A stretch of 64,000 nt of DNA from R-RK-3 sp963834945 (lineage in GTDB: Bacteria > Pseudomonadota > Alphaproteobacteria > Rhizobiales > Rhodomicrobiaceae), in contig CAWIDT010000006.1 of assembly GCA_963834945.1 (NCBI GenBank), positions 89,824 through 153,823 on the forward strand, written 5' to 3'. Both the position numbers and the translations under genes were made by a program. Shown piece by piece: positions 1-8,854 of this stretch. How positions within the stretch are numbered: the stretch's first letter is position 1; each line of letters opens with the position of its first letter. The notes beneath the pieces are model-generated. The model did no database searches, had not been told where the DNA came from, and worked only from the letters and a program-made list of their open reading frames with translations.

Positions 1-302
1 GGCGCGACGCGCCGTAAGGCGGTTACGGTGCCTTCGACCAGCCGCATGTCCGGCGCCTGGCCAAGCTCGACGACGGCATCCCCGATCAGCCGGCTTTGGC
101 AGGCATGGATGATGCCCGGCTCCGCGCCTTCGCCGCCATGCACCCGTCCCGAAACCAGCCGCACGCAGCATTTGCCGCAATGGCCTGCCCGGCAATCGTA
201 GGGCATGTCGATGCCGCCCTTGATCGCCGCGTCGAGCAGAAGATCGCCGCGACGGCCGGAGAAAGTCCTGTCGTTAAGTGTGATTGTATGGCTCTTTGCC
301 AT
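1..302 (-). CDS. [2Fe-2S] ferredoxin-type N-terminal domain of an oxygenase reductase (partial)
   Basis: The gene begins at an ATG at 302 behind GGGGGAC and runs off the left edge, so only about 100 residues are visible. They form a plant-type ferredoxin domain: the cluster ligands are in CRAGHCGKCC (residues 38-47), with a fourth Cys in HACQS near residue 72. The visible part ends in EGTVTALRRVA, which resembles the linker into a flavin-reductase domain. The likely product is therefore a ferredoxin-NAD(P)H reductase that feeds electrons to an oxygenase (family knowledge). The FAD and NAD domains would lie outside the window, so the partner oxygenase and substrate cannot be named. Confidence 0.8.
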   Translation of the reverse strand, partial: MAKSHTITLNDRTFSGRRGDLLLDAAIKGGIDMPYDCRAGHCGKCCVRLVSGRVHGGEGAEPGIIHACQSRLIGDAVVELGQAPDMRLVEGTVTALRRVA

Positions 303-745
303 TCTGTCCCCCAGGGCCGCCCATTCACCAGTCTATCACCGGCAGAGCGCCGGTCCAGAATTCGCCGCAATTGCGGCCATGTGGCTCTTGGGAAGAGCCT
401 CGTTCGATCCGAATCGTGCCGGGCCCCGCTCGTGATACTCGTGATTTTAAGCCATCGTGCACTGGCTTCGCCATTCCTTCAATTTCGTTACTGTGCGCTT
501 CGATGTGTCTGAACAGATTGATAAAATGCGCCCTACTTCTGCGCCTCGCTCCGACCGCCCATTTCGCGCCGCCGCAGCTTGCTGCCCAATTTCGATGTAT
601 TCTTTTTTCTTGGTCGGACCATGACCTTCCGATGTCGGGACGGTGGCAAACGGCTCTCTTTCTCGCCGGACGGGCCCTCGCTACGGCCGATCACCGCCTC
701 TTATAGCGTGGGTAGAAAATCTTATGCCGCCGATGAGAAGCATAG
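303..745. other. intergenic stretch without a recognisable gene
   Basis: Short open frames on both strands show no family features. The stretch must hold the promoter of the leftward ferredoxin gene and the 3' flank of tRNA-Cys. I see no repeat, RNA fold or convincing promoter. Confidence 0.5.
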
Positions 746-819
746 TGGAGGCGACGCCCGGAATCGAACCGGGATAGACGGCTTTGCAGGCCGCTGCGTA
801 ACCATTCCGCCACGTCGCC
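746..819 (-). tRNA. tRNA-Cys (anticodon GCA)
   Basis: Read on the minus strand, the 74 bases fold as a complete cloverleaf. The acceptor GGCGACG pairs with CGTCGCC, the anticodon loop is CTGCAAA (GCA, cysteine), the T arm contains GGTTCGATTCC, and an encoded CCA occupies 748-746. There is no sign of an integrated element at its 3' end. Confidence 0.96.
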
Positions 820-964
820 GCAGGCAGTGATTTCGCGCATCGCGCATCATGCCGGCTGGCTAGCTTTGTACCGCAGCATGACGGTTGCGGGCAAGGACGT
901 TTCACGGCCCGCCCCGAGCCGTTATGCATCGTTCAGGCGATGTCCCCGCAACGATGCTCCCGCC

Positions 965-1705
965 TTACACCAGCCCTGCGGATTTCAAGCTGATATGTCC
1001 GTCGCGCCCGACGATCAGATGATCATGCACGGCGATATCAAGCTTTTCGCAAGCCGCCATGATCTCTTTGGTCATATCGATATCGGCGCGCGACGGGGTC
1101 GGATCGCCCGATGGGTGATTGTGCACGAGCACGATGGCGGAGGCCGATAGCTGCAGCGCGCGCTTCACCACCTCGCGCACATAGACGGGCGTGTGATCGA
1201 CGGTGCCGTGGCCCTGCACTTCGTCGACGAGCAGCCGGTTGCGCTTGTCGAGAAACAGGACGCGGAACTGTTCGCGCGTCTCGAAGCCCATGGCGGCGCG
1301 GCAATATTGCACGACCTTGTCCCAGGAGCCGAGCAACGGACGTTTCAGCACTTCGCCTTGCATGACGCGAAGCGCGGCGGCACGCACGAGGCGGATCTCG
1401 GTGATGGCGGCTGCGCCAAGGCCGGCCACTTCCGCCAGCCTCTCCTCGCTGGCGTTGATGGCTTCGGCGAAGCCGCCAAATTTGGCGATCATGGCCTTCG
1501 CCAGCGGCTTGATATCGCGCCGTGGGATGGCGCGGAACAGGATCAGCTCCATCAGCTCATAATCGGGGAGCGCCTCGGCGCCGCCCTGGCGGAAGCGCTG
1601 CCGCAAGCGTTCCCGGTGACCGAACTGGTGCGGGATCGCTATGTCGTGGACCGATGCTTCCTTGAATGCCGCCATTCTGTCGAAACCCAAACGCATAAAA
1701 CACAA
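965..1705 (-). CDS. radC: RadC family JAB/MPN-domain protein
   Basis: The 246-residue product has the RadC architecture: an N-terminal helix-hairpin-helix-like region (about residues 30-115) and a C-terminal JAMM/MPN domain. The zinc motif HNHPSGDPTPSRADID starts near residue 195. RadC proteins were once linked to DNA repair, but their biochemical role remains unclear (established knowledge). The gene follows map by 33 bases on the same strand, an order common in Alphaproteobacteria, and both are probably cotranscribed. Length fits the family. The start may be the internal Met 11, since the first ten residues are not typical. Confidence 0.93.
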   Translation of the reverse strand: MCFMRLGFDRMAAFKEASVHDIAIPHQFGHRERLRQRFRQGGAEALPDYELMELILFRAIPRRDIKPLAKAMIAKFGGFAEAINASEERLAEVAGLGAAAITEIRLVRAAALRVMQGEVLKRPLLGSWDKVVQYCRAAMGFETREQFRVLFLDKRNRLLVDEVQGHGTVDHTPVYVREVVKRALQLSASAIVLVHNHPSGDPTPSRADIDMTKEIMAACEKLDIAVHDHLIVGRDGHISLKSAGLV

Positions 1706-1738
1706 GGCCGAACCGTCGCGGCGGCGCCGCGCTTTGGC

Positions 1739-2572
1739 TTATTGGCGCATTACCGCGCCGATATAGGGCGGCTTGTGCCAGCCGCGCGGCGAATAGGTAA
1801 AGACCTCGCAGCCGGTCTCGGTCACACCGACGCTGTGCTCGAACTGAGCGGATAGCGAGCGGTCGCGCGTCACGGCCGTCCAGCCGTCGGAGAGCATCTT
1901 CACATGCGGCTTGCCCAGATTGATCATCGGCTCGACCGTGAAGATCATGCCCGGCTCCAGCGTTGGGCCTTCGCCGTGCTCGCCATAATGCAGGATGTTC
2001 GGCCGGTCATGGAACACCAGCCCCAGCCCGTGGCCGCAGAAATCGCGCACCACGCTGCAACGCTCCGCCTCGGCATAAAACTGGATCGCCGCGCCGATGT
2101 CGCCGACCGTATGTCCGGGCCTGACCGCCGCGATCCCCCGCATCATCGCCTCATATGTCACCTCGATGAGCCGCTCCGCCTTCCGCGAGATTTCGCCCAC
2201 CGGATACATGCGGCTCGAATCGCCATGCCAGCCGTCGAGGATTAAGGTGATGTCGATGTTGAGCACGTCACCCTCGCGCAGCGGCCTTGGCCCCGGAATG
2301 CCGTGACAAACCACATGGTTGAGCGAGGTGCAGATGGCCTTGGTATAGCCGCGATAATTCAGCGGCGCGGGCACCGCGCCATGTCCGAGGGCAAAGTCCA
2401 GCACCACATCATCGAGCCGTTCGGTGGACACGCCCGGCCGCACATATTCGGTGATCACGTCCAGGGCCTCGGCGGCAAGCCGGCCGGCGCGCCGCATGCC
2501 GGCGAAGGCTTCGGGGCCATGAATTTTGATCTTGCTCGCCGATGGCGGCGTGGGTCTTTCGATGAACGTCAT
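1739..2572 (-). CDS. map: type I methionyl aminopeptidase
   Basis: The 277-residue cytosolic enzyme removes initiator methionine from new proteins. The five metal ligands of the pita-bread fold are visible: two Asp in NIDITLILDGWHGDSS, His in CGHGLGLVFH, Glu in FTVEPMINLG and Glu in QFEHSVGVTE. A short N-terminal extension precedes the catalytic core, which is normal in alphaproteobacteria. It is the first gene of a leftward map-radC unit and is divergent from the MFS exporter; the shared promoter region is about 2573-2783. Confidence 0.97.
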   Translation of the reverse strand: MTFIERPTPPSASKIKIHGPEAFAGMRRAGRLAAEALDVITEYVRPGVSTERLDDVVLDFALGHGAVPAPLNYRGYTKAICTSLNHVVCHGIPGPRPLREGDVLNIDITLILDGWHGDSSRMYPVGEISRKAERLIEVTYEAMMRGIAAVRPGHTVGDIGAAIQFYAEAERCSVVRDFCGHGLGLVFHDRPNILHYGEHGEGPTLEPGMIFTVEPMINLGKPHVKMLSDGWTAVTRDRSLSAQFEHSVGVTETGCEVFTYSPRGWHKPPYIGAVMRQ

Positions 2573-2783
2573 TCAAGCCTTCAGCGTTGCGCGTCCTCTG
2601 CCGGTTCGGCTGGCGAGGATCAGCTCATTTGTGCCTTCAGGATGCAGACATTTAGATGGTCTTGCCAAGCCGTTCTTTGAAGTGCAGGTAATCTTACGCT
2701 ATTCCGTACCGGCGGCAGCGCCACGCGCCCGCGGCCAATCCGCGGTGGATTTCACGCCGCCCAACACCCATAATGACCTGATC

Positions 2784-4034
2784 ATGCTCCAGTCTTCGGC
2801 CCAGAAGCCGCCCGTCCCGATCCAGCTGTCTTTCATCGAATTCGTCGGCGTTATCGCGCTAATGATGTCGCTGACCGCTTTCGCGGTCGACGTCATGCTG
2901 CCCGCGCTGCCCCAGATCGGCCAGGCGCTCGATCTCGCCGGGGCGAACGACCGCCAGCTTATCATCACCTTCTATCTGGTGGGATTTGCGATCGGGCAGC
3001 TTTTTTTCGGTCCGCTGTCCGACCGATTTGGCCGCAAAAAGCCGCTTTATGCCGGGCTGGCGATCTTTGCGGTGGGCTCGGTCCTGGCGGCTTTTTCCAC
3101 CAGCTCTGCGATGCTGTTCGCGGCCAGGGCGCTGCAGGGCGTGGGCGCGGCGGCGCCGCGCGTCATCGCCATCGCCATCGTGCGCGACCGCTTCGCAGGC
3201 CGGAGCATGGCGCGGGTCATGTCTTTCGTGATCATGACATTTATCGTGATACCGATCATTGCGCCGACCGTCGGGCAAGGCATCATGGCGGTCGCGAGCT
3301 GGCGGTGGCTGTTTCTTGTTCTGCTCGCGGCATCGCTGGTCACGCTGACCTGGTCGTGGCTGCGGCTTTCGGAGACGCGGGCGGCGGGTGACAGCCTGCC
3401 GCTGTCGGCGGCGCGCATAGGCGGGGCGGTGCGGCTTCTGGCGACGACACGCCAGACGGCGGGCTACGCCATAGCCTTCGGGTTCTTTTTCGGCGTGCTG
3501 ATGAGCTATGTCGGCAGCGCGGAACAGATCTTCACCGACGTTTACGGACTGGGCGAGAATTTCCCGCTCGCCTTTGGAGCGGTCGCCTCGGCAATGATCC
3601 TGGCGTCATTCGTCAATTCGCGGCTGGTCGAGCGCGTCGGGATGCGGCGCGTTTCGCATATCTCGCTCATGGCATTCGTCGCGGCGTGCGGCCTGATGGC
3701 GGCGTTCGGCTATCCGGAGAAACCGCCGCTCATCGTCTTTTGCCTGTTCATGGCGGTGGCGTTCTTCTGTTTCGGCCTGATCGGGCCGAATTTCAACGCC
3801 ATGGCCATGGAGCCGGTCGGCCACATCGCGGGCACCGCGTCCTCGTTCATCGGGTTTTACACCACGGCGGCGGGGGCGACGTTCGGCTGGCTGATCGGCC
3901 AATCCTTCGATGGAACGGTCCGGCCGTTGACGGTCGGCTTTACGCTGCTGGCGGTGGCCGCGCTCGTGACGGTGCTGATCACCGAGCGCGGCAAGCTGGC
4001 GCGGCCGCAGAATGCACCGCCGGGCGCGACGTAA
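2784..4034 (+). CDS. Bcr/CflA-type MFS multidrug exporter
   Basis: The 416-residue inner-membrane protein has about twelve hydrophobic segments and the MFS loop motif GPLSDRFGRKKPL between helices 2 and 3. DVMLPALPQIG in helix 1 resembles the Bcr/CflA drug:proton antiporter family. An open frame extends upstream to 2526, but it overlaps map and has no membrane character. I therefore chose the ATG at 2784, just before the MLQSSAQKPPV cytosolic tail, although no strong Shine-Dalgarno sits there. Substrate is unknown. Confidence 0.88.
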   Translation: MLQSSAQKPPVPIQLSFIEFVGVIALMMSLTAFAVDVMLPALPQIGQALDLAGANDRQLIITFYLVGFAIGQLFFGPLSDRFGRKKPLYAGLAIFAVGSVLAAFSTSSAMLFAARALQGVGAAAPRVIAIAIVRDRFAGRSMARVMSFVIMTFIVIPIIAPTVGQGIMAVASWRWLFLVLLAASLVTLTWSWLRLSETRAAGDSLPLSAARIGGAVRLLATTRQTAGYAIAFGFFFGVLMSYVGSAEQIFTDVYGLGENFPLAFGAVASAMILASFVNSRLVERVGMRRVSHISLMAFVAACGLMAAFGYPEKPPLIVFCLFMAVAFFCFGLIGPNFNAMAMEPVGHIAGTASSFIGFYTTAAGATFGWLIGQSFDGTVRPLTVGFTLLAVAALVTVLITERGKLARPQNAPPGAT

Positions 4035-4054
4035 CGCAGGGTGGGTAGGCGGTC

Positions 4055-4405
4055 ATGACGATGGCTGACGCAGAGTTTTGGGATCTGGAACGCGGATTTT
4101 GGCTACAAGGCGAGCCGCATTTCAGAGCGCATATGGCGCAGGGCTGCATCATGGCCTTTCCCGAGCCGGTCGGTGCGCTGACCGGAAGCGCGATCGTTGA
4201 GAGCCTCCAATCCGTGCCGCGCTGGAAAACGGTGGATTTCGGCAAAACGATCCTGTCGCGCATCGGCAGGCACGGCGTGGTGCTTGCCTATAGGGCTCAT
4301 GCTATCCGAGACGGGGGGCCGCCTTATCGGGCGCTTTGCTCATCGACTTACATCGACACGGACGCAGGGTGGCGCCTCGTGCAGCATCAGCACACACCTA
4401 TTTAA
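4055..4405 (+). CDS. NTF2-like/DUF4440-type small protein
   Basis: A 116-residue protein with the cone-shaped NTF2-like pattern: an N-terminal helix (EFWDLERGFW), a central GRHGVVLAYRA strand, and a C-terminal strand ending GWRLVQHQHTPI. Members of this superfamily are usually small-molecule-binding or uncharacterised DUF4440 proteins. It starts 20 bases after the MFS gene on the same strand and could be cotranscribed. An internal ATG two codons in is an alternative start. No catalytic residues can be assigned. Confidence 0.72.
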   Translation: MTMADAEFWDLERGFWLQGEPHFRAHMAQGCIMAFPEPVGALTGSAIVESLQSVPRWKTVDFGKTILSRIGRHGVVLAYRAHAIRDGGPPYRALCSSTYIDTDAGWRLVQHQHTPI

Positions 4406-4421
4406 CCGCTGCTCTGGCGAG

Positions 4422-5378
4422 CTATGATGAAGACTCGCTGAGTTCGCCCGCGGGCGCAGCGGCAAGGCGGTTGCCGAAATACAGCACATCCTTATCGCGG
4501 GAGCTGTCGTCGTCATACATGGCGATCAGCTCTTCCGGCAGATGCGACAGATCGCTGGCCCTCAGATAATCGCGCATCGTCGTTCCGGTGCTGCGCGAAT
4601 CGATATTGCCGGCGCCAAGGCGTTCGCGAACGTCTTCGGCATGCACCGTGCGGAAATCGATGCTGTAGCGGGCAAGCCCTGCCGTGTTCGGAACCGTCTC
4701 GTGCAATTGGGCGCCGGAGAACAGGATGATGCCGCCCGGCGGCGGAAGGTAGCGGACCGTGATCGGCTGAAGCTGCTGCTGCGGCTTTGGCTGCTCGCGT
4801 GTGTCCTGCTTGACGTGCTGCGCGGCCGTGGCGCGGTTTTTGGTGTTCCACTCGTAATAATTATAGATCTCGGAATTATTCGCGACCGGTTCGCTGAAAT
4901 AGCCGGGATAGAAACCCATGGCGTTGTCGGCCTCGATCGGATAGGCCGGAATCCACCAGTTGAGCTGGCACATCGGCGCCGAATACCAGGTGTCGCGATG
5001 CGGGTGGAACGCATAGGCAATGCCCGAGGACAAGAAATCGGATGGATAGGCCGATCTCAGCCGCGGAACATCGAAATACAGCTTTTCGAGGTCGACGCCG
5101 CGCTCCTTCATGATCTGCGGGATGATGGTCTTGCAGTCCGGGTGGTGAATGAACTTCGGCTTCAGGTCACCCAGTATCGCGGCGACGGCTTCCGGCGTCA
5201 TGTGGCGATGAATAAGTCTGGGATCGTGCGGCGCGAACGCCTTCTCCAGCATGGTGCGGGCGACGTCAATCAGAGCCTCGGTGGCGGATGTCTTGGAAAA
5301 TATGAAGACGTCGCCATTGTAAAGGGAACGGCGGCGAGCGGCGTCGCCCAACTCTGAGTCGAAATAAACAGCAGCCAT
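4422..5378 (-). CDS. putative Fe(II)/2-oxoglutarate-dependent oxygenase-like protein
   Basis: The 318-residue product is not one I recognise by name. It contains FHPHRDTWYS (about residues 123-132), which provides an HxD pair, and later LHETVPNTAGLARYSIDFR, which provides a distal His and an Arg at the spacing expected of a double-stranded beta-helix Fe/2OG enzyme (phytanoyl-CoA dioxygenase style). PPPGGIILFSGAQLHE resembles the strand before the distal His. No signal peptide is visible. Assignment to the superfamily is inference from these motifs, and the substrate is unknown. It is convergent with the NTF2-like gene. Confidence 0.6.
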   Translation of the reverse strand: MAAVYFDSELGDAARRRSLYNGDVFIFSKTSATEALIDVARTMLEKAFAPHDPRLIHRHMTPEAVAAILGDLKPKFIHHPDCKTIIPQIMKERGVDLEKLYFDVPRLRSAYPSDFLSSGIAYAFHPHRDTWYSAPMCQLNWWIPAYPIEADNAMGFYPGYFSEPVANNSEIYNYYEWNTKNRATAAQHVKQDTREQPKPQQQLQPITVRYLPPPGGIILFSGAQLHETVPNTAGLARYSIDFRTVHAEDVRERLGAGNIDSRSTGTTMRDYLRASDLSHLPEELIAMYDDDSSRDKDVLYFGNRLAAAPAGELSESSS

Positions 5379-5733
5379 TCACGATGCTCCAAGGACCATG
5401 CCTACAATTGCGTGTACCCGAATGGAATATCACGATCTGGTTGTGGCAGCACTGCGGACGCCCACTTACGGTAAACTACGGATGTGTGGTCGGTGCAATT
5501 GCCCGGTTGACGGCGCGGCGCCGTGCGGCGTAAACATGGAGCCAATCTGCATAGCGTCGCTATCAGCTAGCCTTGCACATGGCTTGACGGCAAGCCGGGA
5601 GGCAAGGGACGCAACATCCGCCAGCGATTTTCGCCCGCGGATGCGTTTTTGTTTGGAATAAGGGATCGGGTCATTGCCTCGGCGCGCCGCACTTCATAGT
5701 TCTGTTGGCAAATGATCCACAACCCAGGCTTAT
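5379..5733. other. intergenic region upstream of ffh
   Basis: These 355 bases separate two divergent genes and must hold the promoters of ffh and of the leftward oxygenase-like gene. No open frame has family features. No convincing -35/-10 pair, RNA fold or repeat was recognised. Confidence 0.45.
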
Positions 5734-7257
5734 ATGATGTTTGATACACTATCGGAACGCCTTTCCGGCATTCTCGACAAGCTCACCGGGCGCGGCGCCT
5801 TATCCGAAAGCGACGTGGCAACCGCGATGCGCGAGGTGCGCCGCGCGCTGATCGAGGCCGATGTGGCGCTCGACGTGGTGCGCTCGTTCATCGACCGGGT
5901 GCGCGCCAAAGCCGTCGGCCATGAGCTGGTGAAGACGGTCACGCCCGGCCAGATGGTCGTCAAGATCGTGCATGACGAGCTGGTCGAGACGCTCGGCCGC
6001 GAGGCCGAACCGATTGACCTCAACGCGCCGTCGCCCTTCGCCATCATGATGGTGGGCCTGCAAGGCTCCGGCAAGACGACGACCACCGCCAAGCTCGCCA
6101 AGCGGCTGACGGATCGCGACAGGAAGCGCGTGCTGATGGCCTCGCTCGACACGCGCCGGCCGGCCGCGCAGGAGCAGCTCAAAATCCTCGGTGAGCAGAC
6201 CGGCGTCGACACGCTGCCGATCGTCGCCGGCCAGACGCCGCCGCAAATCGCGCGCCGGGCGATGGAGGCCGGGCGTCTGGGCGGCTATGACGTGGTGATG
6301 CTCGACACCGCCGGCCGCACGCATATCGACGAAGCGCTGATGGCGGAGATGGTCGATATCCGCGACACCGCCCGCCCGCACGAGACGCTGCTCGTGGCCG
6401 ACGCGCTCACCGGCCAGGACGCAGTGAACCTAGCGCGAACCTTCGACGAACGAATTGGCGTTTCCGGTATTGTTCTCACCCGCATCGACGGTGACGGACG
6501 CGGCGGCGCCGCCCTCTCCATGCGCGCGGTGACGGGCAAGCCGATCAAGCTGCTCGGTACAGGCGAAAAGCTCGACGGGCTGGAGGATTTCCACCCGGAG
6601 CGGGTCGCGGGCCGCATTCTCGGCATGGGCGACGTGGTGAGCCTCGTCGAACGGGCCGCCGCGACGATCGACGCCGAGAAGGCGCAAAAAGTCGCCGCCA
6701 AGATGCAGAAGGGCGAGTTCGACCTGCAGGACCTTGCCGATCAACTCGGGCAGATGCAGAAGCTGGGCGGCATGTCCTCGATCCTCGGCATGCTCCCCGG
6801 CATCGGCAAGATGAAGAAGCAACTGGATGGCGCCAATCTTAACGACAGCATGTTCAAGCAGCAGACAGCGATCATCTCCTCGATGACGCCGAAGGAGCGC
6901 CGGCACCCGAAGATTTTGGCGGCATCGCGCAAGCGGAGGATCGCCGCCGGCAGCGGCACCAGCGTGCAAGAGATCAACAAGCTGCTGAAGATGCACCGCC
7001 AGATGGCCGACATGATGAAGTCCGTGTCGCGCGGCAAGGGCGGGCTGGCCAAGATGTTCGGCATGGGCGGCGGCATGCCCGAGGTGACGCCCGAAATGCT
7101 GGAGGCGGTCAAGTCAGGCAAAATGCCGGGCGGTATGCCGCCAGGGATGGGTGGATTGCCGAGCGGGATGCCCGGATTGCCCGGCGGCATAGGCCTGCCG
7201 AGGGGATTTCCGGGAGGTTTTGGGGGGTTGCCGGGACTACCAGGGAAGAAAAAGTAA
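5734..7257 (+). CDS. ffh: signal recognition particle protein Ffh (SRP54)
   Basis: The 507-residue GTPase binds 4.5S RNA and signal sequences and hands nascent membrane proteins to FtsY. The N domain (1-90) is followed by the G domain with GLQGSGKTTTTAKLA (P-loop), DTRRPAAQEQL, DTAGRTHIDE and TRIDGDGRGGAAL. The M domain has methionine-rich helices and the GSGTSVQEINKLLK RNA-binding segment. The tail is an unusually long Gly/Pro/Met-rich stretch ending GLPGLPGKKK. ATGATG at 5734 is the start; its Shine-Dalgarno is weak. Confidence 0.98.
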   Translation: MMFDTLSERLSGILDKLTGRGALSESDVATAMREVRRALIEADVALDVVRSFIDRVRAKAVGHELVKTVTPGQMVVKIVHDELVETLGREAEPIDLNAPSPFAIMMVGLQGSGKTTTTAKLAKRLTDRDRKRVLMASLDTRRPAAQEQLKILGEQTGVDTLPIVAGQTPPQIARRAMEAGRLGGYDVVMLDTAGRTHIDEALMAEMVDIRDTARPHETLLVADALTGQDAVNLARTFDERIGVSGIVLTRIDGDGRGGAALSMRAVTGKPIKLLGTGEKLDGLEDFHPERVAGRILGMGDVVSLVERAAATIDAEKAQKVAAKMQKGEFDLQDLADQLGQMQKLGGMSSILGMLPGIGKMKKQLDGANLNDSMFKQQTAIISSMTPKERRHPKILAASRKRRIAAGSGTSVQEINKLLKMHRQMADMMKSVSRGKGGLAKMFGMGGGMPEVTPEMLEAVKSGKMPGGMPPGMGGLPSGMPGLPGGIGLPRGFPGGFGGLPGLPGKKK

Positions 7258-7328
7258 TGGAATGGTACTGCTTTGGCCGCTAGGCGGCGCGAAGTGGTGC
7301 ACATCGCATAGGTAGTGGTGCGAGAGCA

Positions 7329-7778
7329 ATGGAGCCGCATAACGTACAATTTCATATCGCAGAATACACTGTGGTCCGTCAGCAGCTTTTACTTCAGCTC
7401 AAGGCGGCAAACGATAGTCTGGTTTATTGCTTGTCTGCCGATGCAGTTTCTGCGGTTTGGCTTCTCAGCCAAATTGGTCAGGGCTCGATTCCACGCGAAA
7501 TATTGCTAATTCTTTCTTTGCTTCCTTTGCTCATAACAGTGTTTTCTTTTACCCTCTACTCTAGACGGGTAGTAGAAATACATCTCTTGGGTGAATATGC
7601 AGCCGAGATCGAAAAAGCGTTGGGATTGAAAGAATTGGGGTGGGAAAAGTCGTTTTCGAGCAATTATAGAAGAAAAATAAACAAGACTGACATGACCGTT
7701 GAAATCATATTCGCAGTATTGATAGTTTTTTCGCTTGCACTCGTCTGGTACGTTTACAGGAATGTTGCAATTAAATAG
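7329..7778 (+). CDS. AT-rich two-TM membrane protein of unknown function
   Basis: The 149-residue product is not recognised. It has an N-terminal soluble half beginning MEPHNVQFHIAEYTVVRQQ, a hydrophobic segment at about residues 58-78, a charged loop (ELGWEKSFSSNYRRKINKT), and a second hydrophobic segment near the C terminus. Codon use is visibly AT-rich against ffh and rpsP on either side. The gene sits exactly in the ffh-rpsP gap, which is normally short. This suggests acquisition by transfer. Confidence 0.65.
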   Translation: MEPHNVQFHIAEYTVVRQQLLLQLKAANDSLVYCLSADAVSAVWLLSQIGQGSIPREILLILSLLPLLITVFSFTLYSRRVVEIHLLGEYAAEIEKALGLKELGWEKSFSSNYRRKINKTDMTVEIIFAVLIVFSLALVWYVYRNVAIK

Positions 7779-7829
7779 AGTTATGCAGACAAACGTCAGA
7801 TTATCTGAATCGGAAAGGAAAGAGAACAT

Positions 7830-8195
7830 ATGCCACTGAAAATCAGACTGGCCAGGGGCGGCGCCAAGAAGCGGCCTTATTACCGGATCGTCGTCGCCGA
7901 GGCGACCGCGCCGCGCGATGGGCGCTTCATCGAGCGCATCGGCTCGTGGAACCCGATCCTGCCCAAGGACAGCCCCGACCGCATCGTGCTCGACGAGGAG
8001 CGCGCCAAGCATTGGCTGTCCGTCGGCGCGCAGCCGACTGACCGCGTGCTGCGCTTCCTCGACGCCAAAGGCATCAGGAAGCGCGAGGCGCGCAACAATC
8101 CGGATAAGGCGAAGCCGGGCAAGAAGACGCTCGATCGCGTCGAAGAGAAGCGCAAGAAAGCCGAGGACGCGGCCGGCGCCGAAGCCTCGGCTTAA
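7830..8195 (+). CDS. rpsP: 30S ribosomal protein S16
   Basis: MPLKIRLARGGAKKRPYYR is the classic S16 start, and SWNPILPKD and HWLSVGAQPTDRV follow. The 121-residue length includes a Lys/Ala-rich C-terminal tail typical of alphaproteobacteria. GGAAAGGAAAG upstream gives a strong ribosome binding site. It is the first gene of the rpsP-rimM-(GNAT)-trmD-rplS block. Confidence 0.98.
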   Translation: MPLKIRLARGGAKKRPYYRIVVAEATAPRDGRFIERIGSWNPILPKDSPDRIVLDEERAKHWLSVGAQPTDRVLRFLDAKGIRKREARNNPDKAKPGKKTLDRVEEKRKKAEDAAGAEASA

Positions 8196-8293
8196 CGGCT
8201 TGCTGGTTCGGCACATCCCGTTCCGGCGCAGCGGGCTGGCGCTCCGTCGCGGACTCCAGGCCGTCGCTGAAGGTAAGTCGATAAGGCGATCGA

Positions 8294-8854
8294 ATGGCGA
8301 AACGCGGTAGCGGACCAGAGGCAAGCCAGACATCGGAGCTGATCCTGCTCGGCCGGATCGCGGGCGCGCAAGGGCTTAAGGGCGAGGTGAAGATCAACAG
8401 CTTCACCGCCGATCCCGAGGCCATCGCCGCCTATGGTCGGCTGACGGGCGCCGATGGGCGGCAATTCGTCATCGAGCGGGTGCGCCATCTGAAGGGCGGC
8501 GCGGTGGTCGCATCGATCGCCGGCGTGCGGGATCGGGGCGCGGCCGAGGCGCTGCATGGCGCAGAGCTGTATGTCGCGCGCGATCAGCTTCCCGAGGCTG
8601 ACGAGGATGAATGGTATTATGAGGATTTGATCGGGCTGAAGGCGGTCTCGCCCGAGGGGCACGACATCGGCGAGGTGCTTTCGGTGCAGAATTTCGGCGC
8701 GGGCGACCTCTTGGAAATCCGCTCGCCCGATGCGCGCCAGACGGTGCTCGTGCCATTCACGAGCGCGGTTGTGCCGCTGGTCGACATGAAAAACGCACGC
8801 CTCGTCGTCGATCTGCCGGAGGAAGTGGATGAGCAGCCCAGAACTCCCCAATAG
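8294..8854 (+). CDS. rimM: 16S rRNA processing protein RimM
   Basis: The 186-residue assembly factor binds S19 in the 30S head. The RimM N domain begins LGRIAGAQGLKGEVKINSF, and the PRC-barrel half contains EDLIGLKAVSPEG and VPFTSAVVPLVDM. The position between rpsP and trmD is canonical. The last 26 bases overlap the start of the GNAT gene, indicating translational coupling. Confidence 0.96.
   Translation: MAKRGSGPEASQTSELILLGRIAGAQGLKGEVKINSFTADPEAIAAYGRLTGADGRQFVIERVRHLKGGAVVASIAGVRDRGAAEALHGAELYVARDQLPEADEDEWYYEDLIGLKAVSPEGHDIGEVLSVQNFGAGDLLEIRSPDARQTVLVPFTSAVVPLVDMKNARLVVDLPEEVDEQPRTPQ

Noticed and set aside
746..819. tRNA-Cys as an integration site
   Set aside because: No integrase or direct repeat of its 3' end was seen nearby.
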